From positions 3,472,001 to 3,536,000 of the forward strand of contig CM062385.1 in NCBI GenBank assembly GCA_031310005.1: a stretch of 64,000 nucleotides of DNA, given 5' to 3'. A program made the position numbers and the translations under genes. Positions within the stretch are counted from its first letter, which is position 1. Every line of letters starts with the position of its first letter. This document shows, piece after piece, positions 1-11,454 of this stretch. Below the pieces are notes generated by a model. It saw nothing but the letters and a program-made list of their open reading frames with translations. It was not told the origin of the DNA and made no database searches. The stretch comes from Dactylellina haptotyla. Lineage: Eukaryota > Ascomycota > Orbiliomycetes > Orbiliales > Orbiliaceae.

Positions 1-1930
1 AATAATAATCTGTACAGATCGTGGAATTGTTCTTTCAACATTGTCGTAGCTCCAAGCAAATGTTACTGGCACGCATACTATAATGCTAATGCAGAAGAGC
101 GTCACATAAACAAACTCTTCTTTTTCAGTCAATCTCCCAAGTGCTCCTACTGGGAACACAAGACTAGCATCAAAAATAGCAATCGTTACCAATATTTTCT
201 GCCATACCTTTAGCTGAGGTTGCCGAGACCACGGGTACCAAAATAGGATTATAGCCATCGTGAGAGAGCAACCCCAAGCTATTTGATCTAGAACCGTTGG
301 AATAAAAGCCCGGGTTCTGTTAAAAGCCGCTACCGTGTGGGTCAATATCAGACCTAATCCACAACATACGGAAATCTTGACCGCGAGCTCTAACCCCGAT
401 TCCATTGAGACGAAAAGGATACCATAGGAAGCAACGACTATGGCCGTCCGATCAATATTTTTCGACCAGTGGCGGAAGTTAATATAATCGGACAATGAGC
501 AAACCCAGGCGCTACTTATGAATGTTAGGATAACAGCTGTGATTTTGAATTCTATAGTTCGCGCATGCATTAGAACTAGAGGTATCCCAACGGCCCAGCA
601 TATCATAAGAGCAAATACATGGTAGTATAGCGATTTTGCGAGAAACACTTTCCAGTAAAAATGTACATATGTCAAGGGTGTTATGTTTTCAGGCACTAGA
701 AGAGTGTCGTCGGTAAAAAGTGGGCCTTTGATCTTGGCTTCGATATAGCGGGGAATGCTGCTGATTATGAAAAGGCGGGCACCGTAAGAAACTGTTGACA
801 GAGCCAGCGCCAGGACCGCAAACTTTGTGACCGAAGGTTTGAGTGACTATATAGAATGGAAATAAGCGATTTTGAACAGGTTTTATGAATTGAGGCAAAT
901 TTAAATGTAAACAAATATGACCCCAACATACCTCGATCTGCATGCTATAAAAAGCAGCGGCAAAACTTGTTGGTATAAACAGAAACGCGAGTTCCGTGAG
1001 TTTACCAACTGATGCCGCCTCCGATATTGCCTCCTGGTTCGCTAATATTGACATTGATGACATTAAAGCTTGAAAGGTCTTCTCTACTCGTCCCTTCACT
1101 TCTACCATATACTCTGTAAGCTCATTCAACGAGGATTCTGTTCTATCCAGTTCCTCTGTAAAACAAGAACCTGCGAAATACAGCGTATAACCTTTCTGCA
1201 TTGATGTGAGCATTTGTCGAGTGTGTTTAATGGAATGTGCCATATCCGCCAAGACCAAACGACATGGCGACAATAATGGCCTCCAAACTTCAATATTTTC
1301 TTGCAACCGCTTGTTGTCCACCATTTCTTTGTCAATCAAATCTAAAGTATCTTCTATTACGGACAAAGTACCAGAGTACTCAACCAGGATACCCCTTGAA
1401 AAATGAAGTTCGCATGTTGCTAAAGTGTCCCACTTGCCCGAATTGTTCCAATACTCTAGGTATTCGAAGAACAGTTCTCTTGAGGTCCTCACGGCCCCGA
1501 GCCGTGTCACCCGTCCAACCGCCTCTGAATCCTCCATATATGGCCCAATTCGCTTTCCTACTCCGCAAAAAAGGTCGAACTCCTTGATCCCTCCTCCATT
1601 ACTGATATTCCGAGACGGATCGAAAAGGTAAATGATTATATCATGTCCATTGCAGAACACTTGTATCTTTGATACGGTTTCCTCAGCGGCGTACGTTTTT
1701 ATGTCGCCTTCGTCAGGTGCGATTGGATAACGTGGTCGGTACACGTTGCTCGACCGATGAAACCCAGCTTTTGAGAAGGACTCAAAACTATAAAGCCCTT
1801 TTTCCTGCGAGCCATCAACAGACCGCCCAGCCTCGCGAAGAAGTGTCCATTGTTCTGTTTGCGCAATCCTCGTTTCCATCAGGTTTACTCGACTCCATTC
1901 AAGATGAAATTGGGTGTTGTCTGGGGGCAT
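1..1930 (-). CDS. CorA-like multi-pass membrane protein, C-terminus beyond window
   Basis: Two exons (932-1930 and 1-846) are joined by an 85-nt intron with a GTATGT donor and a TATAG acceptor; the frame stays open to base 1, so the 3' end is missing. The first exon carries the fungal CorA-like pattern: a 'FHLEW' block near the start, a 'NVYRPRYPI' block, a helical coiled region (residues about 215-310), then a hydrophobic segment ending 'AAAFYSMQIE' (about 313-333). This is the position of the CorA first transmembrane helix, with YSMQ where true Mg2+ transporters have GMN, so ion transport is doubtful. Unusually, about seven more hydrophobic segments follow in the second exon, far more than the two helices of CorA. 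The ATG at 1930 is the first in frame, but a matching N-terminal part lies just upstream in another frame (see next entry), so this start may not be original. Confidence 0.6.
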
Positions 1931-1998
1931 ATTTTCCTCCGGTTGAAAATTTTAAATTCCCTCCCCCATCGATACTTAATTTTGTTATCGAATATCTC

Positions 1999-2533
1999 TC
2001 AATCAGCTGCTTTCTCTCCCGGGAATTTTTCCATTTCGCGCTGAGCATTGATGCAGTTGTTTTTTCTGCCGGCGTAGTGCTCCTGGATGAAGGACGCCGG
2101 AACGCCTAACTGATGGTGCAAAAAATCGATTGTTTCGGAAGACAAATCTTCTATGGCGAGTAAAATTGTTCTATTCTGGTTTGGTGGCAGTAGTCTTGGG
2201 TATTGAATTTGCCTGATAAAGGAAATTTTATGAGAAGAGTCATGCATAAAGGATCTTGAAGCAACTTTGAGAGTGCTCGTCCCATTCCAATAGATTCGCT
2301 CTAAGTCTATCCTATAGATATTTATCTTGGCAGAAGCTGAACTAGAACTTATGGTGCTTAATGAATTGAGCGACCCCGATTGTTTGTCAAAGCTGTAACT
2401 AGAGCGTGATCTTGTGTCAGGTGAAACGCCTGGCTCGCATGTTATAATTAATATATGTGCGTGTAATAGTTCTGCCATTGGACTCACTCATACCGAGATC
2501 CTGGCCGTTCTGAAAATTGTCCGTCCCAGCCAT
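1999..2533 (-). pseudogene. Upstream N-terminal fragment of the CorA-like gene, frame interrupted
   Basis: An open frame from ATG 2533 splices through an intron at 2430-2493 (GTATGA donor, CCAG acceptor) into a block ending at a stop at 1999-2001. It contains 'FLHHQLGVPASFIQEHYAG', which resembles the segment that precedes the 'FHLEW' block in fungal CorA-like proteins, so it should belong to the gene downstream. No GT lies between that motif and the stop, so no canonical intron can bridge to 1930, and the downstream block is in another frame. The frame is also open upstream to about 2704 without an ATG, so the true 5' end is unclear. Either the host gene is decayed, or splicing is non-canonical, or the assembly has an error here. 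Confidence 0.42.
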
Positions 2534-2704
2534 TTTCTGGCTCAGAGAAGCTGAAACCTTATTAAATATCCTTCCGTTTTGTAGCTCGTCAGCAGGATAG
2601 TTGTGGGGTAGTTCGATTTGACCATAACCTAAAACTTGTATATCAAGAGATTTTTTTTTCAAAAATTCAACTACGGATCCTTCGTATATAACTAGTCGAA
2701 TCTA

Positions 2705-3315
2705 AATTTCGTAGCCTCGGGCATGGCAACCCGGGGCGGTATGTATTGTGATGCAGAGTTGTCGTTTGATATGCAGGATTATGGAGGCGGAGCACAAGGC
2801 AAATTATAGGAACCAGACGGTCTCGATACTGACGGGGCACAAAGCAACACGAAGCATTTGTTCCAGTGTTGTCTGATTTGGGGTCAGAGTGTTGTAACTA
2901 CTACTAAAGGGTACTTCAGCGCTGCTTGGTTTGGTTCGACTGCTTTGGCACCATTGCCACTTTGCAAACGAAGTATCTAGGGTCAACTAGTTTGATTATG
3001 ACAAAACTTACCAGCCTTTATTCGAAAGAAAGCATGTCCGCCAGCTCGGAGATATGTTGCAAAAGCAAATTTCACATCGCGAAGATAGCTCAAGTTTTAG
3101 ATAAAAGAGATTGCGAATAACCTTACTTGACCACAGCTAGTACTTTTTCATCATAAAACAACTTTTCTTTTCATATTTTACGGGTATTACAATTATTCTA
3201 TGCTAATATACACGCATGTGGTTCGTGAATGAAGACTAAGACCAACCACAAAAGACGCCAGCCCATCCGTTTCCGAAATTTCGTGAGAAATATCTCGTCT
3301 CTTTCACCTCGAAAT
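2705..3315. other. Intergenic, nothing recognised
   Basis: This is AT-rich spacer between the CorA-like locus and the 3' end of the next secreted-protein gene. Only short frames without gene-like features are present. Confidence 0.5.
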
Positions 3316-4622
3316 TTAAGACTGGTTGATAGTTCCGGCCGAAGTATCGAACTCAAGAGTCAATCCATTGGTAACTGTGCTACCATATCGAGAGAAGACA
3401 AGGGCTTCGTTGCCTATTTAGGTAATGCGTTAGCGGTATGCATGAAAGACAAGAACGACCATAGATTTTTAACTTACCAGAATAGTGTTGCACAGCAGCA
3501 GTACCTGCAGTACTGTCAAGAACACTGTAGTAATGGACACTAACTTTGTTCGATCCTTCGGAAAGAGTAACAGTAAAGTGGTAGTCATTGTCTTTGCTTC
3601 CAAAGGCGCTGGCAAGGTATTCGAAAGTCACGCTCTTGGAGCCGGCGGATCCGCTAACTTCGTACCAGATGCCTTGAACCTGACCGCCGTTGATGAACAT
3701 GTCGGTCCAGAAGGGAAGGATTGAGATATCCGGGAGGACCAATGGTTCCAATGGGAGATCGGCTCCGTTAACGTCACCGTCGGTGTAGTAGTACCAGTAG
3801 TTACCCTCAGCGTTCTCATCGAGCCAGATTAACTACATAACTAATTAGCATGTCTGTCGAATGATCTCTCCTAGGGTATTGGGGCCACTGGGGCGCTATC
3901 AAGAGTATACTTACGCCATTAGCGCTTACGAAGATGAGGTTCGACTTGAATCCATATACCTCAACCTCGAAGTCAAGCTCTACACGATAATAAGCATCAT
4001 CGATACTGAATTGAGCTGGCTTGTCAATGGGGAATAGGAGAGCGGAAGTTGGGGTCGCAAGAGCCAAACTTGGGGCATTGATAGTCGTGGTTTCGGTTTG
4101 GTAAATCACGGATACAACTGTCTCAGTTTGAGTAACACTGACGCTAACGGTAGCGGGAACGTTTGTCGCGGTAACAGTAAGGGTAGATAGTGGAATTGTC
4201 AAACAACCGCAAGCACTGGAAAGTCGAGATGGGTCGATGCTTGTAGAGAGGATGAACCCGGGCGTTGAGATACTTTTGGTAGTAGTGGTGGCACCAGTAT
4301 GCGAGGGATCATCCGTGCATCTTTTCTTCAATTTGTCGAACTGGACTGAAGTTTCCGTTTGCACAAAGGTTTCTGTAACTGTGGAGGTACGGAATTCTGT
4401 TATCGTTACAGATGCCGTTGGAGACGGCATAGCGCTCTCTGTGATGACTGGAAGACCAAGGAAATCGCTGCAGAAAGCAATCGAGTCATCCAAGCGCTGG
4501 GTTGCGCGAAGCAATCGGAGGACATTGTCAGCATTGCAGCCATCACCGCTCCTCTTCTCCAAAAGCGGGTGGGCGATTGTGCTGGCTCCGAGAGCAAGGA
4601 CTGTAACAAGGGATAACAACAT
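3316..4622 (-). CDS. Secreted CNADN-family protein (paralog 1)
   Basis: Three exons (3915-4622, 3478-3832, 3316-3413) use GTAAGT donors and TAG acceptors and give 386 residues. Residues 1-17 form a signal peptide, followed by a Lys-Arg Kex2-type site at 23-24. The motif CNADNVLRLLR starts at residue 29, a Thr/Val-rich stretch follows, a KKR site lies at 99-101 and a SSACGC motif at 135-140. A second Thr/Val-rich stretch leads to a C-terminal beta-rich domain that starts near 'YYRVELDFEVEVYGF' and includes 'FWTDMFINGG' and 'VTFEYLASAFGSKDNDYHF'. The C-terminal part looks like a surface beta-sandwich, but I cannot assign a named domain. The same N-terminal layout recurs in the genes at 31.2 and 37.3 kb. 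The role is probably wall or surface associated (inference); no catalytic residues are evident. Confidence 0.82.
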
Positions 4623-6851
4623 TTTGGCTAGAAATTGGGAGATATTTCTATCTGGATGGAAGAGATGAAACGCGTGAGAAAGGCAAAAGAGTGACTAGAA
4701 AAAGATCAATATTTGAGGTAAAGAGCGACAGAGAATGAATGCTCAAGCAAAAAGTAGCCTTTGAGTTTTTAAAGCACAAAGAGCTATCAAAGATTAAAGA
4801 GAGACTGCAGGTTAGTTTACACCGTCCACAGGAGAGCAAAGAAGAAAGGATCGTCTCAGACTTTGAGGTGGACAAGGTCGCATTTGTATTCCTTCCATAT
4901 TTTGAGTTCGGCTACCAGGAGAGCTAACATTTAGAGCAGGGAATCGTTGCCAGGCGTGATTTCAAAGCCTCATATCATCAAGGACAATAGTAATTTAGCC
5001 GTGCGCCAAGTTAAGAAGTGGTCAGAGTTTCTGCGGTAAATTCCAGTCGACCTTTTTTTCGGTGCTCTTCTCGATTAATAGTTAATAGTGGCGTATTAAG
5101 CGTTCTCAACTTTCCTGGGTGGTCCTGGTTAAGGTGTGGGTTTTCGGCTCCCCTTAATCTGATGCGCCAAGCTCAAGTCAATCTAACCTCATTTTGCAAG
5201 GAACCCATCCCGACTCGTTTGAGCCGGTTACCCGGCGTGCGACTAGTCAGCTTTCGAAGGTATTTTAGAACAAAATACCAGGGTCCGAGTGGGGTCAACG
5301 AGCCATGCCCTCAAGACAGCTCCCTGGCGACAGCCTTGAAAACGTGGTAATTTAGGTTGCATGGGGTGGAGAAAGGGGCATTGAGGATCCCCCCAAAATT
5401 TTCTACTCTGATCAGAATGGAACCCGGCAGTGTGGACTCTCCAGATGGTGGGCACGGAGGATCTTTCTCCAAGAAGGCGAAAACAAAAATTCTGACAACG
5501 AAGATCGATGCGGCTAAAAATTAACTGTGATCGTGCTATCATCTAGCCGTCATATAATCTGGCTGATATGTGTCACCGAATATATTCGAGTATATTCACG
5601 TTTAGAACGATAGTATATAGGAATTGCACCAACATGCAGAGTATCTTAAGGTTTGAAAATAAAATTATCCACACGACTATGAATTCATGCACTGTCAGCA
5701 TCACTAGCAGAGGCTCTATGTTCCAAAATTGAGTCCGTACCTGCCAAGAGCTTTTCGTGACAGGGCTTGCAGGTTACTGAAATTGCCGCCAAAGATCAGT
5801 CAGTCTCTGCGACATGCTGCGGTCTGCAATCCACTCGCTTCAACTCCTTTCGTCGTTCGCAGTCGATATTTACAGCGGTCTTTTCCGAGGTGTCCGTGCT
5901 TCCTCAAGGAAACCCGAATTTATTCGCGTCGCATTCCTATCTCGTTACACCCTGTCTATTGCGGCACAACGCCAATGCCATCCACTAATGCCTTAGTAAA
6001 GATAAGTTTCCCAAATACGTCGGAGTGGAGTTTTTCGGCAGTCAGAATTCCTCAAATCCCTCAGTTGCAGGCTCAGAGAGGTTGTTGGAGGACATCATAT
6101 TGCCGCTACGACACAATTTTACGCCGCTCCGTGAGCTATAGGGCTTTTATACCTTTGTTTTAATTTCGGGTATTCCCCAAGCCGCGAAGCCATAACCCTA
6201 ACACATTGACAAAGAACCCGGCCGTTGGAGGCGATGTGCCTGGATTATCCGATAATCCGGCTGCAGAAGCATTCTGGAACGAGCCAACGACGTGTCAATC
6301 GCGTGGCTTTCCCATGCTCGACTAGCTATCGGATGCGATAGAGTGGTTGGATTGACCGGCTACTCGGCACATGGGAGAACAAGTTGAACAAATCTATCCG
6401 CTAGTTCAAAACCTCCAGTGTATCGGCAGGCAGTTGTGGCGGTCAAGGCTATACCTATTTTATAAAACTTAAACATGCGGCGTTCCCATAAAATGCAAGT
6501 TATTATAGATTTCAGATGAGTCCCTATGATTTAGAAAAATGTTCGCCAAACTGGCTCTCCATTGATTCCTGTAGGTATACGACATACGAAAACCACGGAG
6601 AAGATTATACCAAATGGTACCGTGAAGCTTTCATATTCAAATATCATATTCATCTCCTCTAGGTATATAGGATACGTAGATTGGCTAGAAAGAAATTTCG
6701 ATGAGACAACGGATTAGGATCAGATTGAAGATTTTACTGAAGATCACAGTCTACAGATATAGACGGTCGGTTGGTAGCAGGCTGGTGTTGAAGCACATAA
6801 TGAATGACTTACAAAGGGTGCGTGATTTTGTCTTTGGAAATAAAACCTAGT
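4623..6851. other. Intergenic, nothing recognised
   Basis: About 2.2 kb. The first ~80 bases are a purine-rich leader of the minus-strand secreted gene. The rest holds only short frames on both strands without domains, plausible starts or splice continuity. Confidence 0.5.
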
Positions 6852-8628
6852 CTACAAGTATGTTGAAATTGTGGTCCACCATTTCGACCATCCAACATTT
6901 TCAAGCAAGTCAAAGAGATCGGGAAATCTTTCGGCATCTGCCAGGTTGGTCACCATTTTCCCCTTCTCGCTACCCCCAAATACCTTCATCGGTCCGCTAC
7001 CGATCTCTTGGAATGCATCCCATGGCTCCTCGCCATTCACAAATTGTATAAATGCCTCCTGCATTTCACCGCTTGTTCGAATACCAGTCTCGTCCAATCC
7101 ATTCGCGTTGTAGTTGCCTAAAGCTACTGCTATGTCCAGGATATGACTAGCTTTTCCACCCCACATTCCGTCCCAAGGGTTGCGATAGTTGAAGTGATAT
7201 ATAAACGATTTACCCGGAAACCCTGCAGCGAGGTAATGTGTTGGCGCAAGAAAGCCTATGTCGGAACACATTCGAAGAAGCGTACTGAAAGCTTCCTCTG
7301 GCACCGTATTTGAATCGATCGGGTAATGTTGTTCGATGAGAGCGAGATCATCAGGGTCAGATATAAAGGCCTTTTTGAAGTGTGTAGGGAAAGTAGCTGG
7401 AACTTCGGATACGCGGCCGCTTGCAAGAATCCCTAGTCCCATTACGAGTCCCTGAGTGGGTGTTTAGAAACCGGAATATAGATAATACAAGCTTGCTTGG
7501 TTGACTTACATCGTCTTTACTATCCCCTAACATCATGGATTTACACCAATGCTTTCCTGGAATCAGAAGGTCTTCGGGATCAGAAAGGCAAAAAATCCCA
7601 TGAGATTTCGGTAAGAAGATTAGGTCAATTGCTGGCAAGGCAGGAACAACCTGGAATGTTTTTGTAATTAGATCATCGGCGGGCATAGACAGAAGGGTTT
7701 CCATCTGTTTCTCAAACGGTTCATCTTCGAGACCCAACAAGACCATTGCTTTGCTAAAAAAAATTTTAAAACCTGTTAGTTTACTAGTCAAATCACTCTT
7801 AACCGTAAAGCGGCGCGTATTACTCGAATATAGAGTCGTGAGCTTCTATTGGAGCTGGAGGTATCAGACAACATGACCCTCCCATCGCGATCAATTTGGT
7901 GAAGAGTCGCTCCTCTTGCCACAGAAGTGTGGTTACCGCGGCGCCACCAGCACTTTCGCCCAAAGCCGTGATATCGTCCGGGTTCCCACCAAATCCGTGA
8001 ATAAACCTCTGAATCCATTCGAAAGCCTTGACAAGGTCTTTAAAACCATAATTACCACAATAGCTTTCTTTTGCCATTTCGGTGCATGTCAAGAAACCAA
8101 GGACGCCGACGCGATAGCTATAAGGTTCACTTGAGTTAGAGGAATAATATAATTGTCTTGGTTACGGCTGCTATACTTGACGCTAACTCCAACAATGGGT
8201 TTACCAAGTTTTTCAGATGTGCTCACTATATGTGCCAGATCGTACTGTGGCCAGGAACTCGATCCAAGTTGAAAGTTTCCACCATGGACCCAGACCAGAA
8301 CTGGTAGATCTTTATAAGCATCTGATTTGGAGGTAGGGACAGTAATGTTCAGAGTTAGACACTCTGTCTCTGACATGGTGTTGACTACATCATCTACGGG
8401 GAGCTTTGCGCCGATAAGTCCAAATTCGCCTTCGCAAGTGTTTACACCCTGAGGGGCCTGTGGTCCGTAACGGGTCGCGTTTATGTCCTTAGGGATGTAA
8501 AGAACGGGCTCTGAGAATCGGCTAGGAATTTCTGCATATTTGATGCCTAGGTACTGTTGGACCGTTGGTGATTTTTGTACGCCTGTCACTCTACCTAGAT
8601 ACGGGTGGTCAAGAGTAACCGTGTCCAT
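6852..8628 (-). CDS. Type-B carboxylesterase (alpha/beta hydrolase)
   Basis: Four exons (8177-8628, 7824-8117, 7510-7753, 6852-7451) give 529 residues; the introns are 59, 70 and 58 nt. The family marks are the oxyanion-hole HGG (115-117), the block 'VNYRVGVLGFL' formed across the first splice, and the nucleophile elbow GESAG with Ser206. His433 in 'KASHILDIAV' is the likely catalytic His; the acid is probably one of the acidic residues between about 377 and 394, but I cannot fix it. The length of about 530 residues is normal for the family. There is no signal peptide, so it is probably intracellular, unlike many secreted fungal lipases of this fold. The expected reaction is hydrolysis of carboxylic esters; the substrate is unknown. 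The first splice is supported by the fact that only the GTATAG donor restores the family sequence. Confidence 0.9.
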
Positions 8629-9061
8629 CCTGGTTATTGTTGAGACAAAGAATGGGAATCAAATTGGCCGATTGGGTCCGAAAACCGAGTTTTCTAGCTG
8701 TAAAGTATTGTATTATCGGAGGTTCCAATATGGTGATGAAGAAGACCGAGAAGAACGGAATTCATTTGGTCGCGCGATGACGTTGTTGCGCATGGGGACC
8801 AGTTTGCGGGGTTGCGGGGGCTGTCAACACGCGACGACGGATCCGATGAGGTCGGATCGAGGCGCAACGCCGCCCCTCGAACGGTCTAGCTGCTTCTTCG
8901 CGAGTTGATAAGAAACGAAAAGCGGATGCAGCTTTGAAATTGTACGTGTTTTGGTCAACCCATCGCCCAATGGGCTTTGAGATAAGGGCATCAATCAGAC
9001 ATGCAAGTAAAAACAACCGGTTTATATTGTATTTATCTTCACATATCAATATATCGCTTAT
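8629..9061. other. Intergenic, nothing recognised
   Basis: This is spacer between two minus-strand genes. Its middle (about 8760-8930) is locally GC-rich, with no gene recognised. Confidence 0.45.
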
Positions 9062-9457
9062 TTACAACATAACGATTATATCGAACCAGCCTGCTTTCTT
9101 TCTCTGTTCTCTTGGAGGAGAGGGACTACCCGTAATTCGACGAGCTTCTTCTGGTGTGATATGGGTGTATCGGGTTCGACGATGCATTTCGCTCTCCGCC
9201 TTCAACTCTTTCAATTTTGATTTCATTTTTTGCATGACGGTCTGCTGCAACCCTGCTGCTTCGTGCGGCGGTACTGATTCCGTTGCCGTTCTCGGAGAAA
9301 TAGCATCGGTGAAAGAGGGTGGTCGAGGTGGTAGGCTGTTATATGAGGGTAGGACTGTGTTGAAGGAGGCTCCGTCGTCATTGGAGCTATTCCCGCGCGC
9401 TTGATCGTAAACGGAAGAACTTGAAGGGCCGTTCCCTGGTCGCTGGTCTTGTGTCAT
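9062..9457 (-). CDS. Small hydrophilic hypothetical protein
   Basis: A single-exon frame of 131 residues starts at an ATG. The N-terminal half is Ser/Asn/Pro-rich and probably disordered ('LPSYNSLPPRPPS'). The middle (about 68-95) is a predicted charged helix ('MQKMKSKLKELKAESEMHRR'), and the end is Lys/Arg-rich followed by the short hydrophobic tail 'GWFDIIVML'. There is no signal peptide and I recognise no family. The ordered composition (disorder, helix, TPEEARR motif) makes a real gene more likely than chance. It lies upstream of the CAP gene region with no evident functional link. Confidence 0.55.
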   Translation of the reverse strand: MTQDQRPGNGPSSSSVYDQARGNSSNDDGASFNTVLPSYNSLPPRPPSFTDAISPRTATESVPPHEAAGLQQTVMQKMKSKLKELKAESEMHRRTRYTHITPEEARRITGSPSPPREQRKKAGWFDIIVML

Positions 9458-10481
9458 ATCGGAGCCAAGCCGTTTCGAACGAAGTGACGCGATGTTTAGC
9501 AGATGATCGAGCAGACGATGTGGTATATTTGAATCCCAGCGGCTGGCGGGTTGCCCAATCTACGGTTTACGTTCGGTGCGTGTGCAATGTTGAATGGACC
9601 TCGGTATGATGGAATCAAATCTTAGGCGCCCTCTACGGAATGCGAACATGAATGGACTAGAGGCCTTATATTGAATCCATAAGGAGATCCTGCGGCCTGG
9701 GTTGGCGATGAATTGTCATGATATCATGTTATCATGTGAGGCATTGGTTTTCCGACCTTCTATTTCAGGACTCTCTGACTGCGACCAGCCAACGAGTACG
9801 TACAGGACCAGGGTGAGCAAAAGACACCCAGGTTTTCGTCAGATTGGCCTTTGAATTGAACCAAGTTAAGTTACTTAGTTACCACAACAGCACAACACAT
9901 TCTTACATCTGGCAGGGCCAATCAAAATCACGGCTGCAGCTGGTCTCGCGGTGCGATTTCAATGGGAGAAGTTGCGACCCAGATTGGGACTAAAATCTAG
10001 GATTATTTATCAGGTAACCGACTAAGGAGATCATTTGTTCGTAAGTATGCTTTTCTTATTTATCCTGAGTCTATATATCCTAGGCGTCACTGAAGGGATG
10101 CGCCTCGCCGAAATTTGATCGTGAAAGTCATAAGTGACGGCGGTGGCCAGTCTCGATCTTGAATCAAAATATACATTCGTAAAATTACTAGTTATATATA
10201 ATCATTATAGATGTATAAATTTGCATAAAATATAAGGGGTGGAAAGACAAGGAGAACGGCCAAACAATTGTACAAAGTATATGGAAAACAGCGGTAGAAG
10301 ATAGAATGTGGATAAAGTTTTTATAGACTTTACCTACAGTCAATTATACATTTGAAACTAGGAGTATTTCTGAGTTGACATATAGGAAATATGCATTAAT
10401 ACTGATACCATTCTGGCTTAAATTATCTGATTTAGACTTTAGGTGCCCTCCACTTTACACTTGGGGTTGCCGCTTGTCAAT
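9458..10481. other. Intergenic, nothing recognised
   Basis: About 1 kb between the small protein gene and the 3' end of the CAP gene; AT-rich toward the right. No gene, RNA or mobile element was seen. Confidence 0.5.
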
Positions 10482-11454
10482 TTAGAGATTGCCTGGAGGA
10501 TTAGGAGGATTCTGTGGCGATGATTTCGCTGGAAGGACGTTTTCTCGGAAGTTTGACTCCGGAAGAACATTTCCATATGGGGAGTATTCACAGAACAGCA
10601 TATTCGGGTAACTTCGAAAAACAACTTTGTTAGCTAGACGTTCCTTTGCCGTAGAAAATAGATTTGAATTCTAAGAGTTTCTTACTTTCCAGGACAGTTC
10701 CTGACCCAGGCACAACCTATCTGTTTGGAATTCTTCCATACCACCTGAGTAAAATGCCCCGTTGCGCCGGAAAACCCGGGGTTATTAAAGTCATACTGGC
10801 TGACTTCATTATACCAACTAGTTTCGTAGAGATATTAGCACTGCTTGCACGGGGTTTTCAGCTTGAGGTTTCATCTGATGGGCGAGAAACCTACAGGGCG
10901 GCATAAAAGGCAGGGTTTGTGTATGTTCCTGCTGCAATATTTTCACCGTATGGGTTGTTTTGTGTATGCGCGAATACGCATTTCGAGGCAGACACGAGCG
11001 CTGCAGAGGCCAATGTGTTATTCCATGTAACTGCCCCAACGCCATGATGTGCTCTCCAGGCATTATGGTAGTACACCATTTGCGATGGGAGCGACGTGGG
11101 GATCGTGGTGGTCGTTGCTTTGGTGGTTGTGGTTTTCTTAGTGGTCGTTGTTTTTTTAGTTGTCGTTACCTTTTTAGTGGTAGTTACTTTCTTAGTAGTC
11201 GTTTTCTTTTTAGAAGTCGTTATTTTCTTAGTGGTCGTTACCTTCCTAGTAGTCGTGGCTTTGACAAACTTGGGATTGACCTTTTTGGCGCGTTTGTCTA
11301 GATCTGCCAATGGTCCATCTCCATCGGTTGAATAAACAAGCCTGGCTTCAAGTACTTTTGCCTGGCCTTCGATCTGATCATCGGCATTTGGGAAAGGAGA
11401 CGCCGCGACAGTTGATATGAAGAATGTGAGAAGGGATACGGTTGCGAGCTTCAT
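10482..11454 (-). CDS. Secreted CAP/PR-1 (SCP) family protein with Lys/Thr linker
   Basis: Three exons (10895-11454, 10686-10817, 10482-10611) give 273 residues. The ATG at 11454 is chosen because it opens a signal peptide (residues 1-19). A DKR site at 53-55 suggests Kex2 processing. Residues 66-117 are a Lys/Thr hexapeptide repeat. The CAP domain runs from about 126 to 250: '[11 protein letters not shown]' with the first His, 'YGENIA' with the first Glu, 'WYNEV' formed across the first splice with the second Glu, 'GHFTQVVW' with the second His, then the CAP2-like '[10 protein letters not shown]'. All four CAP cavity residues are therefore present. Family members bind sterols or lipids and include yeast Pry proteins and plant PR-1; the role here is not known. 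A short Pro-rich tail ends the protein. Confidence 0.92.
11104..11259 (-). repeat. Coding hexapeptide repeat (Lys-x-Thr-Thr-Thr-Lys)
   Basis: About eight degenerate 18-bp units encode the Lys/Thr linker between propeptide and CAP domain. The positive charge and Thr content suggest an O-glycosylated, wall-binding stalk (inference). Confidence 0.8.

Noticed and set aside
5729-6163. Open frame of about 144 codons on the plus strand
   Set aside because: It begins at a non-ATG codon, overlapping frames are equally open, and the product has no recognisable features.
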